5,773 nucleotides of DNA from assembly GCA_016302095.1 (NCBI GenBank), contig JAEDOE010000089.1, forward strand, positions 1-5,773, written 5' to 3'. How positions within the stretch are numbered: position 1 is the stretch's first letter; each line of letters opens with the position of its first letter. Below the pieces are notes generated by a model. It ran no database searches and was not told where the DNA came from. It saw only the letters and a program-made list of their open reading frames with translations. This DNA comes from Anaerovibrio sp. GTDB taxonomy: Bacteria > Bacillota > Negativicutes > Selenomonadales > Selenomonadaceae. The position numbers were made by a program, and so were the translations under genes. Shown in pieces: positions 1 through 5,773 of the stretch.

Positions 1-10
1 CTCGAAGATC

Positions 11-157
11 GGCAGGGGCAGGGCAGTACCCCAACGAAAACCTTGAGTGCAGCCTCGCTTCTTAGCGAGTGCGAGCGTAAGCGACGCAGGAGCTTAGAAG
101 CGTGAGGCTGTGCTAAGAGCGAGAGCGAGTTTTCGTGGGTACTGCCCTGCCCCTGCC
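11..157. repeat. Long imperfect palindrome with 21-bp terminal inverted repeats (MITE/REP-like element)
   Basis: Bases 11-31 (GGCAGGGGCAGG...AGTACCC) are the exact reverse complement of 137-157. After a 2-base bulge (32-33) the pairing resumes: 34-41 (ACGAAAAC) with 129-136. After an unequal internal loop, 50-56 (CAGCCTC) pairs with 104-110, and 57-66 pairs with 92-101 with one mismatch. The loop is 67-91. The whole unit could fold into one hairpin as RNA or as extruded single-stranded DNA. It lies just downstream of fliI and contains no convincing gene. The bases next to the ends (7-10 GATC, 158-161 AGCG) show no obvious target-site duplication. The shape fits a non-autonomous miniature transposable element or a large REP-type palindrome. 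The structure is seen directly; the mobile origin is inferred. A canonical intrinsic terminator is unlikely, because no T-tract follows the stem on either strand. Confidence 0.85.
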
Positions 158-176
158 AGCGTACATCATGCATACA

Positions 177-1505
177 TCATATTCCTTCCAGCCGCTGTAT
201 AGTCTCCTCAAATCCCTGCACCTCGAACACGCCCTGGCACAGGAACTCATTAATGGCATCAATCTTCTGCACAGCCTCATCAATCTTCTGGCTGGAGCCC
301 TTCACATAAGCACCGATATGAATCAGGTCCTCCGCTTCCTTGTACACCGCCATCAGGGCACGCAGCTTGCGGTTGGCCTCCATGTGCTCCTTGGGCACCA
401 CAGCCGACATAACACGGCTGACGCTGGCCAGCACATCAATAGCCGGAAAATGATTCTGGGCCGCAATATTCCTGGAAAGCACAATATGCCCGTCCAGGAT
501 GCTGCGCACCGCATCAGCAATGGGCTCATTCATATCATCGCCATCCACCAGCACCGTATAGATGCCGGTAATAGAACCCCTGGCACTGGTGCCAGCCCTC
601 TCCAGGAGCCTCGGCAGCAGGGCAAACACCGACGGGGTATAGCCACGGGTTGCCGGCGGCTCACCTACAGTCAGCCCCACCTCACGCTGGGCCATGGCAA
701 AGCGCGTCACCGAGTCCATCATCAGGATGACCTTGCGCCCCTGGTCGCGGAAATACTCCGCAATGGCAGTAGCCGTCATTGCCCCCTTGATGCGCACCAG
801 GGCAGGCTTGTCCGAAGTGGCAACCACCACCACGGAACGCTTCAGGCCTTCTTCCCCCAGGTCACGCTCAATGAACTCCTTGACCTCACGGCCACGCTCC
901 CCCACCAGGGCAATCACGCTGATATCCGCCTCGGTATTTCTGGCAATCATACTCAGCAGGGTGGACTTGCCCACGCCGCTGCCTGCCATGATGCCAATAC
1001 GCTGCCCCTGCCCCATGGTAATCAGTCCGTCAATGGCACGGACGCCCACATACAGGGAATCCTTAATCACCGGACGGTCCAGAGGTGCAGGCGGGTCTGC
1101 CTGGATAGGGTACTCCGCTTTGCAGAGAATCGGCCCCTTGCCGTCAATAGGGTTGCCCAGGCCGTCAATGACACGGCCCAGGAGCTCCGGCCCTACCTTC
1201 ACCTGCAAGACCTTCTGAGCGGATACCACCTGACAGCCCGGACCGATGCCCTTGGTCTCTCCCAGTGGCATCAGAAGCACATATCCCTCCCGAAAGCCCA
1301 CCACCTCGGCAGGCAGCGGCTCCACCCCATCAAAATGGGATTGGACATAGCAAAGCTCACCCATGCTCACATTAGGGCCGTTGCACTGGATTACCAGTCC
1401 GACAATCTGTACAACCTTGCCTATCATGTTCATGGATTTGCAGCTGTCAATGGCTTCATTGAATTTTTCCAGATTAATGCCTAGCTCCACTTTACCAAAT
1501 CCCAA
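177..1505 (-). CDS. fliI: Flagellum-specific ATP synthase FliI (type III export ATPase)
   Basis: FliI is the hexameric ATPase of the flagellar type III export apparatus, acting at the cytoplasmic base with FliH and FliJ to unload and deliver substrates. The 442-residue protein has the usual family length. Visible motifs are the Walker A loop (AGSGVGKST, residues 174-182), GERGREV (202-208), Walker B (VILMMD, 259-264), GYTPSVFALLPRLLERAG (288-305) and the alpha/beta ATPase signature PAIDVLASVSR (354-364). The N-terminal beta-barrel region begins near residue 29 (GKVVQIVGLVI), as in F1-type relatives. The start is uncertain. An in-frame TAG at 1508-1506 fixes the limit, leaving TTG at 1505 with no good ribosome-binding site, or GTG at 1490 preceded by a weak GGGA. 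It follows fliH after a 49-base AT-rich gap. The stop is TGA at 179-177, followed by the large palindrome rather than a visible fliJ. Confidence 0.97.
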   Translation of the reverse strand: MGFGKVELGINLEKFNEAIDSCKSMNMIGKVVQIVGLVIQCNGPNVSMGELCYVQSHFDGVEPLPAEVVGFREGYVLLMPLGETKGIGPGCQVVSAQKVLQVKVGPELLGRVIDGLGNPIDGKGPILCKAEYPIQADPPAPLDRPVIKDSLYVGVRAIDGLITMGQGQRIGIMAGSGVGKSTLLSMIARNTEADISVIALVGERGREVKEFIERDLGEEGLKRSVVVVATSDKPALVRIKGAMTATAIAEYFRDQGRKVILMMDSVTRFAMAQREVGLTVGEPPATRGYTPSVFALLPRLLERAGTSARGSITGIYTVLVDGDDMNEPIADAVRSILDGHIVLSRNIAAQNHFPAIDVLASVSRVMSAVVPKEHMEANRKLRALMAVYKEAEDLIHIGAYVKGSSQKIDEAVQKIDAINEFLCQGVFEVQGFEETIQRLEGI

Positions 1506-1525
1506 CTAACCAGCTAACCAACTAA
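1502..1525 (-). repeat. Three tandem 8-bp repeats in the fliH-fliI spacer
   Basis: On the minus strand the bases read TTAGTTGG, TTAGCTGG, TTAGTTGG: three head-to-tail 8-mers differing by one base in the middle copy. The last copy contains both the TAG that limits the fliI frame (1508-1506) and the candidate TTG start (1505-1503). The sequence just upstream (1526-1554) is T-rich and loosely repetitive (GTTTGATTTAGTTTTGATTTTTAG), unlike the GC-rich genes on either side. The unit length is not a multiple of three. Any effect on fliI translation is inference. Confidence 0.8.
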
Positions 1526-1554
1526 AAATCAAAACTAAATCAAACAAAAGCAAC

Positions 1555-2355
1555 TCACTTCATGACATTGCGTACAGCCTGCTCCACCAGCTGCAGCTGG
1601 GTGGCAAGCCCTGCATCCACCACGCCGTTAGGAGACTCCAGCAGGCAGTCCCCCGTCTTCAGGGACTCATCTGACTTTACGGACAGCGTAGCACTGCCCT
1701 CCAGCTGTGCCTGGAACTCCGACTGGGCCATCATCACCAGCTCATAGGCATCAGGCGCCACACGCACCTCCACATGGGGCTGATCCTTGACCTTCTGCAG
1801 TGCCTCACGCACCAGGGGCAGGATCAGCTGGGGCACATCGATAAAATGCTGGGGCAGAACCTTGTTGGCTATCCGCATCACCATCTCGGCAATGGTATTC
1901 TCCGCCCCAATGACATAATCCTTGCAGGATTCCCTGGCCTCGGAGATGGTACGCTCCGCAGCAGCATTGGCATCCACCAGTATCTGATGCTGCTCCTGCC
2001 TCACGGCTTCTGCACCTGCCCTGCGGCCTTCCTCCACGCCCTGGTCATAGCCCTGCTGCCGTGCCTCCTCATGTATCTGCTCGGCCCGGTTTCTCGCTAC
2101 CTCCATAACCTTGTCAGCAGCAGCCTTGGCCTCCTGCTTGACTATCTCCGCCTCAATCTTTGCCTGACGGAGCATCTGGGAGGCGTGCTCCTCCTGCTGG
2201 CGGATGGTGGCCAGCATATTTTCCAGAGCCTCCTGGCTCAGTCCCGGCTCCTCCGGCTCATCATCGGGCTCCTCCGCTCTGGCAGCCTTAAAGACGGGCA
2301 CCTTGACAATTTTCGGCTCATCATCATAGATGGCACCCTTGATTAACCTAGACAA
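1555..2355 (-). CDS. fliH: Flagellar assembly protein FliH (export ATPase regulator)
   Basis: FliH dimers bind the N-terminus of FliI, restrain its ATPase activity and tether it to the export gate and C-ring; the fold is related to the peripheral-stalk b/E and delta subunits of rotary ATPases. This 266-residue protein has a short basic N-terminus (SRLIKG), an acidic proline-rich stretch (about 11-38), a long Ala/Glu/Gln-rich helix likely to form a coiled coil (about 40-145), and a globular C-terminal domain (about 150-266, including LKTGDCLLESPNGVVDAGL). Within the helix, glycines at 102, 106, 110 and 114 make an unbroken GxxxGxxxGxxxG, a hallmark of FliH proteins. The start is TTG at 2355, overlapping the end of fliG by 8 bases. 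The next in-frame Met is at about residue 47 and would remove the family-like N-terminus, so TTG is preferred. There is no tryptophan in the protein, so it lacks the N-terminal Trp pair used by Salmonella FliH. Confidence 0.93.
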   Translation of the reverse strand: MSRLIKGAIYDDEPKIVKVPVFKAARAEEPDDEPEEPGLSQEALENMLATIRQQEEHASQMLRQAKIEAEIVKQEAKAAADKVMEVARNRAEQIHEEARQQGYDQGVEEGRRAGAEAVRQEQHQILVDANAAAERTISEARESCKDYVIGAENTIAEMVMRIANKVLPQHFIDVPQLILPLVREALQKVKDQPHVEVRVAPDAYELVMMAQSEFQAQLEGSATLSVKSDESLKTGDCLLESPNGVVDAGLATQLQLVEQAVRNVMK

Positions 2356-3370
2356 TCATTTCGTCACCCTTTCCGCGGGAAATGACAATGTCGCCCTTGT
2401 CCTCCAGCTTGCGGATGACATTTACAATCTTCTGCTGGGCTTCCTCTACATCACGGATCTTAACAGGCCCCATGTACTCAATTTCCTCACGCAGCATATC
2501 TCCGGCACGCTTGGACATATTCTTGTATATCTTCTCGGCAACCTCCTGATTGGTAGCCTTGAGAGCCAGGGACAAATCCTTGTTGTCCACATCCCGGAGC
2601 ACCATCTGGAGACCGCGGTCGTCCAGCATGACGATGTCCTCGAATACGAACATGAGCTTTTTGATTTCCTCTGTAAGCTCCGGATTGTCCACTTCCAGAT
2701 TCTCGATAATGGACTTCTCTGTAGTACGGTCCACCCGGTTCAAAACCTCTACGATGGCCTTTACGCCGCCTGCATCGGTAAAGTTCTGGGTAACCAGTGC
2801 CGACAGCTTCCGTTCCAGCACCCTTTCCACCTCACGGAGCACCTCCGGGGAGGTCCTGTCCATGACGGCAATACGCTTGGCAACCTCCGCCTGCCTTTCC
2901 TGAGGCAGGGAGGTCAGGATGGTGGCCGCCTGATCCGGATCCAGATAAGCCATAATCAGTGCAATGGTCTGCGGATGCTCATTCTGGATGAAGTTCAGCA
3001 GCTGTGCCGGATCCGTCTTGTGCAGGAAGTCAAAAGGACGCACCTGCAGGCTGGTAGTCAGGCGGCTGATAATAGTAGACGCCCGCTCTGCCCCCAGCGC
3101 CTTCTCCAGGATGTTCTGGGCATATTCCAGGCCGCCCTGGGACAGGTAGTTCTTCGCCATGGCCATCTGATAGAACTCGGACACCACAGCCTTCTTTTCC
3201 TCCGGGGTAACCTGCTTGTGATTGGCAATCTCCAGCGTCAGCTTTTCAATTTCCTCATCATTCATGTGCTTGAACAGCATGGATGAATACTCAGGCCCCA
3301 AAACTATAAACAATATTGCAGCCTTCTGCTGATTGGTCAGCTCCGGCTCGCTATTACCATACATATTCAT
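2348..3370 (-). CDS. fliG: Flagellar motor switch protein FliG
   Basis: FliG forms the upper C-ring on the cytoplasmic face of the MS ring. Its N-terminus holds the FliF C-terminus, its middle domain holds FliM, and its C-terminal domain meets the MotA stator. The 340 residues match the family length. Visible landmarks are the EHPQT motif of the middle domain (131-135), the Gly-Gly hinge (201-202) and the MFVF motif (240-243). Aligned by eye at a constant +7 offset to E. coli FliG, the torque residues K264, R281, D288, D289 and R297 become K271, R288, E295, E296 and K304, so all charges are kept with conservative swaps. The start is ATG at 3370, 5 bases after the fliF stop, with GGAGG 10 bases upstream inside the fliF end. 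The stop is TAG at 2350-2348, overlapping fliH. An intact, functional rotor protein is expected. Confidence 0.98.
   Translation of the reverse strand: MNMYGNSEPELTNQQKAAILFIVLGPEYSSMLFKHMNDEEIEKLTLEIANHKQVTPEEKKAVVSEFYQMAMAKNYLSQGGLEYAQNILEKALGAERASTIISRLTTSLQVRPFDFLHKTDPAQLLNFIQNEHPQTIALIMAYLDPDQAATILTSLPQERQAEVAKRIAVMDRTSPEVLREVERVLERKLSALVTQNFTDAGGVKAIVEVLNRVDRTTEKSIIENLEVDNPELTEEIKKLMFVFEDIVMLDDRGLQMVLRDVDNKDLSLALKATNQEVAEKIYKNMSKRAGDMLREEIEYMGPVKIRDVEEAQQKIVNVIRKLEDKGDIVISRGKGDEMIV
2364..2371 (-). promoter_or_regulatory. Ribosome-binding site supporting the TTG start of fliH
   Basis: The minus strand reads AAGGGTGA, ending 8 bases before TTG at 2355. It lies within the last codons of fliG, so fliH translation is probably coupled to fliG termination. 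This site decides for the TTG start. Confidence 0.6.
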
Positions 3371-3375
3371 GGTGC

Positions 3376-4965
3376 TTAATCCTCCGACAGCCAGGTCTTA
3401 ACAAGCATAGCCATTTCGGCAGGCTTGTTGCGAATAAGTTCCTCGATAGTCTGACGCTCGGAAAGGTGCTCCTGCTCCTCCTCGGTCATTTCCTCCGGCT
3501 CTATATTGCCGCTCTCCAGGAGAGCAGCACGCTCCGCCTCTGCACGCAATCTTTCCTCCTCGGCAAGTCTCTCTGCCTCCTCGATAGCTGCCTGCTCTGC
3601 CTCCAGACGCTTCTTGCGCTTCCAGTAGAAGTAGCCTGCCACGCCACCGATAATCAGGAGAACCAATGCCACAGCCAGCATAATCTTCATATTATCCGCA
3701 TCCTTTGCAGCCTGTTCCTCAGCAGCCCGCTTGTCAGCAGCCTCGGTGCTGAACGGCAGCGGCTCTACAGACACGGTGTCACCCCGGTCAGGGTTGATGC
3801 CCACGGCAGAAGCCACAGAACGCTGGATGCTCTCCTGCTGAACAGGAGTGATATTATCGTTCACCAGCACGGCGATGTTGACGCGCTTGATGGAGCCAGG
3901 GGTGGCAACTGTCTTCTCCTTGGCCTCATTTATCTCATAATTCTTGGTGGTTTCCTTCTTGGCGTAGTTGGCATTGCTGTTGTTGTCCTGTGCCACATAG
4001 CCAGGCACATTGGACTGGGTGCCCGCAGGTCCCCCCGGCGATGTGGAGGTACCGCTGTAAGACTCGTTAATAGTCTGCTCACTGCGGATAATACCGGAAT
4101 CATCCACCACCGGCGTATAGGTCTGCTTGTCAGTCTGCCGCTGGTCAAAGTCCAGCTCCACATTGACGCGGACATAGGAATGTCCCTCTCCCAGTGCCTG
4201 ATCCAGCATGGACTGCACATCACGCTGCATGCGCTCCTGCACCTTCCTGGTCATATCCAGCTGGGTCATAGTCTGCTGGCTGACATTGTTTTCCTCGTCA
4301 TCGTCAGGATCGTTCAAAATCCTGCCGGTCTCATCCACCACCGTAATATTCTCCGGCAAAAGCCCCTGGATACTCCTGGATGCCAGGTTGACAATGCCCT
4401 TGATTTCCTTCTTGTTCAGCTCCATATTCGGATGCAGCTTCAGCATGATGGATGCCGTAGCCGGCTTCTCGTTCTTCTTGTACAGGCTGTCCTCAGGCAG
4501 TACAATATGCACCCTGGCCTTTTCCACCGCTGCAATCTGCTCGATGGTACGGGTAAGCTCACCCTGCAATGCCTGCAGATAGTTTACCTTGTTCTGGAAC
4601 TCCGTCACGCCCAGCTTGCTGTCATCAAAAATCTCAAAGCCCTTGTTACCCCTAGGCAGGCCTTCCGTCGCCAGGCTCAGCCGTGCCTCGTGCACATCGG
4701 CAGACGGCACCAGGATTGTAGTGCCCTGCTTCGTCTCCTGAACCTCATAATTAACCTTGGTCTCCTTCAGCTTGGCTGCCACCTCGCCGGCATCCTTTGT
4801 CTCCATGTTGGTAAACAAAGGCACCATGTCCGGCTTGCCGCCAAAGGCAAAGCTGGCTGCCACAATGGCAATTACCAGCACCACTACACCGCCAATGGCC
4901 ATATAGTGCTGCCGTTTCGTCAGCCTGCCCCAGAGCTGCAGGTATTTTTCTTTCAAATCACCCAT
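3376..4965 (-). CDS. fliF: Flagellar MS-ring protein FliF
   Basis: FliF is the inner-membrane protein whose many copies make the MS ring, the base on which rod, C-ring and export gate assemble. The 529-residue protein shows a short cytoplasmic N-terminus, a first membrane helix (about 22-41), a large periplasmic part (about 44-425) with the YscJ/FliF ring-building domains (EKARVHIVLPEDSLY near 148-162; LASRSIQGLLPENITVVD near 194-211), a Gly/Ser/Asn-rich loop (about 304-333), a second membrane helix (about 427-448) followed by KRKKR, and a highly acidic helical tail. The last residues, NKPAEMAMLVKTWLSED, are the typical FliG-binding end. The start is set at ATG 4965, with AAGGGGA at good spacing. 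The frame also offers TTG at 4971, but that sits only 2 bases after the AAGGGG core. It follows fliE after 53 bases and is 5 bases from fliG. Confidence 0.98.
   Translation of the reverse strand: MGDLKEKYLQLWGRLTKRQHYMAIGGVVVLVIAIVAASFAFGGKPDMVPLFTNMETKDAGEVAAKLKETKVNYEVQETKQGTTILVPSADVHEARLSLATEGLPRGNKGFEIFDDSKLGVTEFQNKVNYLQALQGELTRTIEQIAAVEKARVHIVLPEDSLYKKNEKPATASIMLKLHPNMELNKKEIKGIVNLASRSIQGLLPENITVVDETGRILNDPDDDEENNVSQQTMTQLDMTRKVQERMQRDVQSMLDQALGEGHSYVRVNVELDFDQRQTDKQTYTPVVDDSGIIRSEQTINESYSGTSTSPGGPAGTQSNVPGYVAQDNNSNANYAKKETTKNYEINEAKEKTVATPGSIKRVNIAVLVNDNITPVQQESIQRSVASAVGINPDRGDTVSVEPLPFSTEAADKRAAEEQAAKDADNMKIMLAVALVLLIIGGVAGYFYWKRKKRLEAEQAAIEEAERLAEEERLRAEAERAALLESGNIEPEEMTEEEQEHLSERQTIEELIRNKPAEMAMLVKTWLSED
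3381..3385 (-). promoter_or_regulatory. Ribosome-binding site of fliG inside the fliF 3' end
   Basis: The minus strand reads GGAGG, 10 bases before ATG at 3370, and overlaps the last codons of fliF. A second ATG at 3364 would be 16 bases away, so the first ATG is favoured. The overlap suggests translational coupling of fliF and fliG. Confidence 0.7.
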
Positions 4966-4972
4966 TACCAAA

Positions 4973-4979
4973 TCCCCTT
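4973..4979 (-). promoter_or_regulatory. Ribosome-binding site deciding the fliF start
   Basis: The minus strand reads AAGGGGA. The core AAGGGG ends 8 bases before ATG at 4965, normal spacing, and only 2 bases before TTG at 4971. This places the start at ATG 4965 and gives a 529-residue FliF. Confidence 0.75.
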
Positions 4980-5018
4980 GCTACGCAGTAATAATATAAT
5001 TGCCATGCCGCTAAAAAA

Positions 5019-5321
5019 TTATACCTGCATACGCATGATTTCCTGATATGCCTCCACGGCCTTGTTGCGCACGGCCAGTGTCAGCTGAACGGCAATATCC
5101 GCCTTCTCGGCAGCGATTATCACCTGTGATATATCCTCCACCTGCCCGGCAGCCAGAGCCGCGCCCAGCCTCTCGGACTCCTTCTGCAAGGCGTTCACCT
5201 CACCAAGAGCATCCTTTAAATATTCGCCAAAGGTGGGCAGCGCCTGCTGGGGCTGATCCTCCCCCAGATGACTCTCAGCCTGCATCTTTACAGGCGTCAT
5301 CTGCAATGCTTCTATCTCCAT
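5019..5321 (-). CDS. fliE: Flagellar hook-basal body complex protein FliE
   Basis: FliE is a small exported protein that sits at the junction between MS ring/export gate and the proximal rod, and is among the first rod-side substrates secreted. The 100-residue product has normal length. The C-terminal half (EKADIAVQLTLAVRNKAVEA then YQEIMRMQV at the end) is the strongly conserved helix pair of the family, while the N-terminal half is variable and polar. There is no Sec signal peptide, as expected for a substrate of the flagellar exporter. Two adjacent ATG codons (5324 and 5321) are available. The second is preferred because its distance from the GAGGTGA site is better; using the first adds one Met. 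The gene begins 11-14 bases after flgC ends, and is followed by a 53-base gap before fliF. Confidence 0.96.
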   Translation of the reverse strand: MEIEALQMTPVKMQAESHLGEDQPQQALPTFGEYLKDALGEVNALQKESERLGAALAAGQVEDISQVIIAAEKADIAVQLTLAVRNKAVEAYQEIMRMQV

Positions 5322-5325
5322 CATG

Positions 5326-5332
5326 TCACCTC
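5326..5332 (-). promoter_or_regulatory. Ribosome-binding site of fliE
   Basis: The minus strand reads GAGGTGA, complementary to the end of 16S rRNA, in the 11-base flgC-fliE gap. The GAGG core is 4 bases from the ATG at 5324 and 7 bases from the ATG at 5321, which favours the second. Confidence 0.7.
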
Positions 5333-5335
5333 ATT

Positions 5336-5773
5336 TTACTTGCTTATATTCAGTGCCTGCTGCGCCATGCTCTTGGCAGCATTAATCGTTGTCACATTGG
5401 CCTCATAAGCCCTGGAAGCCGTAATCATGTCCACCATCTCGGTGACAATATCAACATTAGGCAGCTCCACATAGCCATCTGCGTTGGCATCAGGGTGCCC
5501 CGGATCATACACCAGCTTGCCCTGGGTCTCATCTACGCCGATGCCAAGGGCACGCACACCCTCACCGGCACGGTTCTTCCTGCCCTTGCCCTTCTGCAGC
5601 TCCCCTGCCAAAAGGCCTGCAAAGCCGCTTTCCTGAGCCTCCCGGGGCTGGAAAATAACATACCTGCGCTTGAAGGGACCCCCCTCCACAGTGCGGGTAG
5701 AATTCACATTTGCTATATTGTTGGATATAACATCCATTCTCAGACGTTCCGCTGTCAGGCCGGAGGCCGCAGC
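5336..5773 (-). CDS. flgC: Flagellar proximal rod protein FlgC (5' end outside window)
   Basis: FlgC is one of the proximal rod proteins (FlgB, FlgC, FlgF) that, with FliE, link the MS ring to the distal rod; it is exported by the flagellar type III system. The 145 visible residues run to the TAA stop at 5338-5336. The open frame continues to the window edge as AASGLTAERLRMDVISNNIA, the rod-protein N-terminal signature, so the Met within LRMDV (5737) is internal and not the start. Probably about 10 residues are missing. The C-terminus has the paired conserved helix (VELPNVDIVTEMVDMITASR, then AYEANVTTINAAKSMAQQAL) that packs with the N-terminal helix in rod and hook proteins. The central part is short, as expected for FlgC rather than FlgG or FlgE. 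The position just before fliE is the usual one; flgB probably lies upstream, beyond the window. Confidence 0.96.
   Translation of the reverse strand, partial: AAASGLTAERLRMDVISNNIANVNSTRTVEGGPFKRRYVIFQPREAQESGFAGLLAGELQKGKGRKNRAGEGVRALGIGVDETQGKLVYDPGHPDANADGYVELPNVDIVTEMVDMITASRAYEANVTTINAAKSMAQQALNISK

Noticed and set aside
11..157. Palindrome as a canonical intrinsic terminator of the operon
   Set aside because: The stem is followed by GATCTTCGAG on the minus strand and AGCGTACATC on the plus strand, with no T-tract. It may still affect transcription or RNA stability.
11..157. CRISPR array or direct-repeat array
   Set aside because: The repeats are inverted and form one unit; there are no regularly spaced direct repeats with spacers.
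135..1484. Long open frame on the plus strand opposite fliI (449 codons)
   Set aside because: It lies wholly antisense to a clear FliI, starts inside the palindrome, is rich in His/Gln/Leu as expected for mirrored codon bias, and has no recognisable motif.
1774..3286. Open frames on the plus strand opposite fliH and fliG
   Set aside because: They are antisense to strong family matches, with Leu/His-rich composition and no coherent domain.
3376..4971. FliF starting at TTG 4971
   Set aside because: It lies only 2 bases after the AAGGGG core, whereas ATG at 4965 has normal spacing.
4966..5018. Sigma-54 or sigma-28 promoter before fliF
   Set aside because: No GG-N10-GC spacing and no TAAA/GCCGATAA pair was found; the AT-rich block alone is not enough.
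3316..5046. Long open frame on the plus strand opposite fliF (576 codons)
   Set aside because: It is the mirror of the well-supported FliF frame and runs across gene boundaries into fliG and fliE; the composition is typical of a shadow frame.
5336..5737. FlgC starting at the Met at 5737
   Set aside because: The open frame continues upstream to the window edge with the conserved rod signature ASGLTAERLR, so this Met is internal.

Overview
The window is a segment of a flagellar basal-body and export operon. All genes lie on the minus strand, so transcription runs from right (5773) to left (1). In transcriptional order the genes are flgC (5' end cut off by the window edge), fliE, fliF, fliG, fliH and fliI. 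This order is the classic core of the Firmicutes fla/che-type operon. The ordinary next gene, fliJ, does not start inside the window.

The DNA is fairly GC-rich, ribosome-binding sites are mostly strong and purine-rich, and the genes are packed with gaps of -8 to 53 bases. Gene order and protein style fit a flagellated member of the Negativicutes (Selenomonas and relatives). That placement is inferred from general resemblance only; no rRNA or other marker gene is present.

Layout. At 5336-5773 is proximal rod protein FlgC. At 5019-5321 is FliE, the adaptor between MS ring and rod. At 3376-4965 is FliF, the MS ring. At 2348-3370 is FliG, the rotor torque ring. At 1555-2355 is FliH, the stator-like regulator of the export ATPase. 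At 177-1505 is FliI, the export ATPase. Together they build the inner-membrane platform: FliF forms the ring, FliG sits on its cytoplasmic face and converts stator force to rotation, FliE and FlgC start the rod inside it, and FliH/FliI deliver substrates to the export gate. No internal promoter or terminator was recognised, so the genes are presumably one transcriptional unit started upstream of the window.

The non-coding parts are small. Bases 1-176, downstream of fliI, are dominated by a 147-base imperfect palindrome (11-157) with perfect 21-base terminal inverted repeats. It looks like a MITE- or REP-type element and is the most unusual thing here. The fliH-fliI spacer (1506-1554) is AT-rich and carries three tandem 8-base repeats that overlap the proposed fliI start. 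The fliE-fliF spacer (4966-5018) holds the fliF ribosome-binding site and an AT-rich stretch without a convincing promoter. Nothing else suggests a new system; the coding content is ordinary flagellar machinery.
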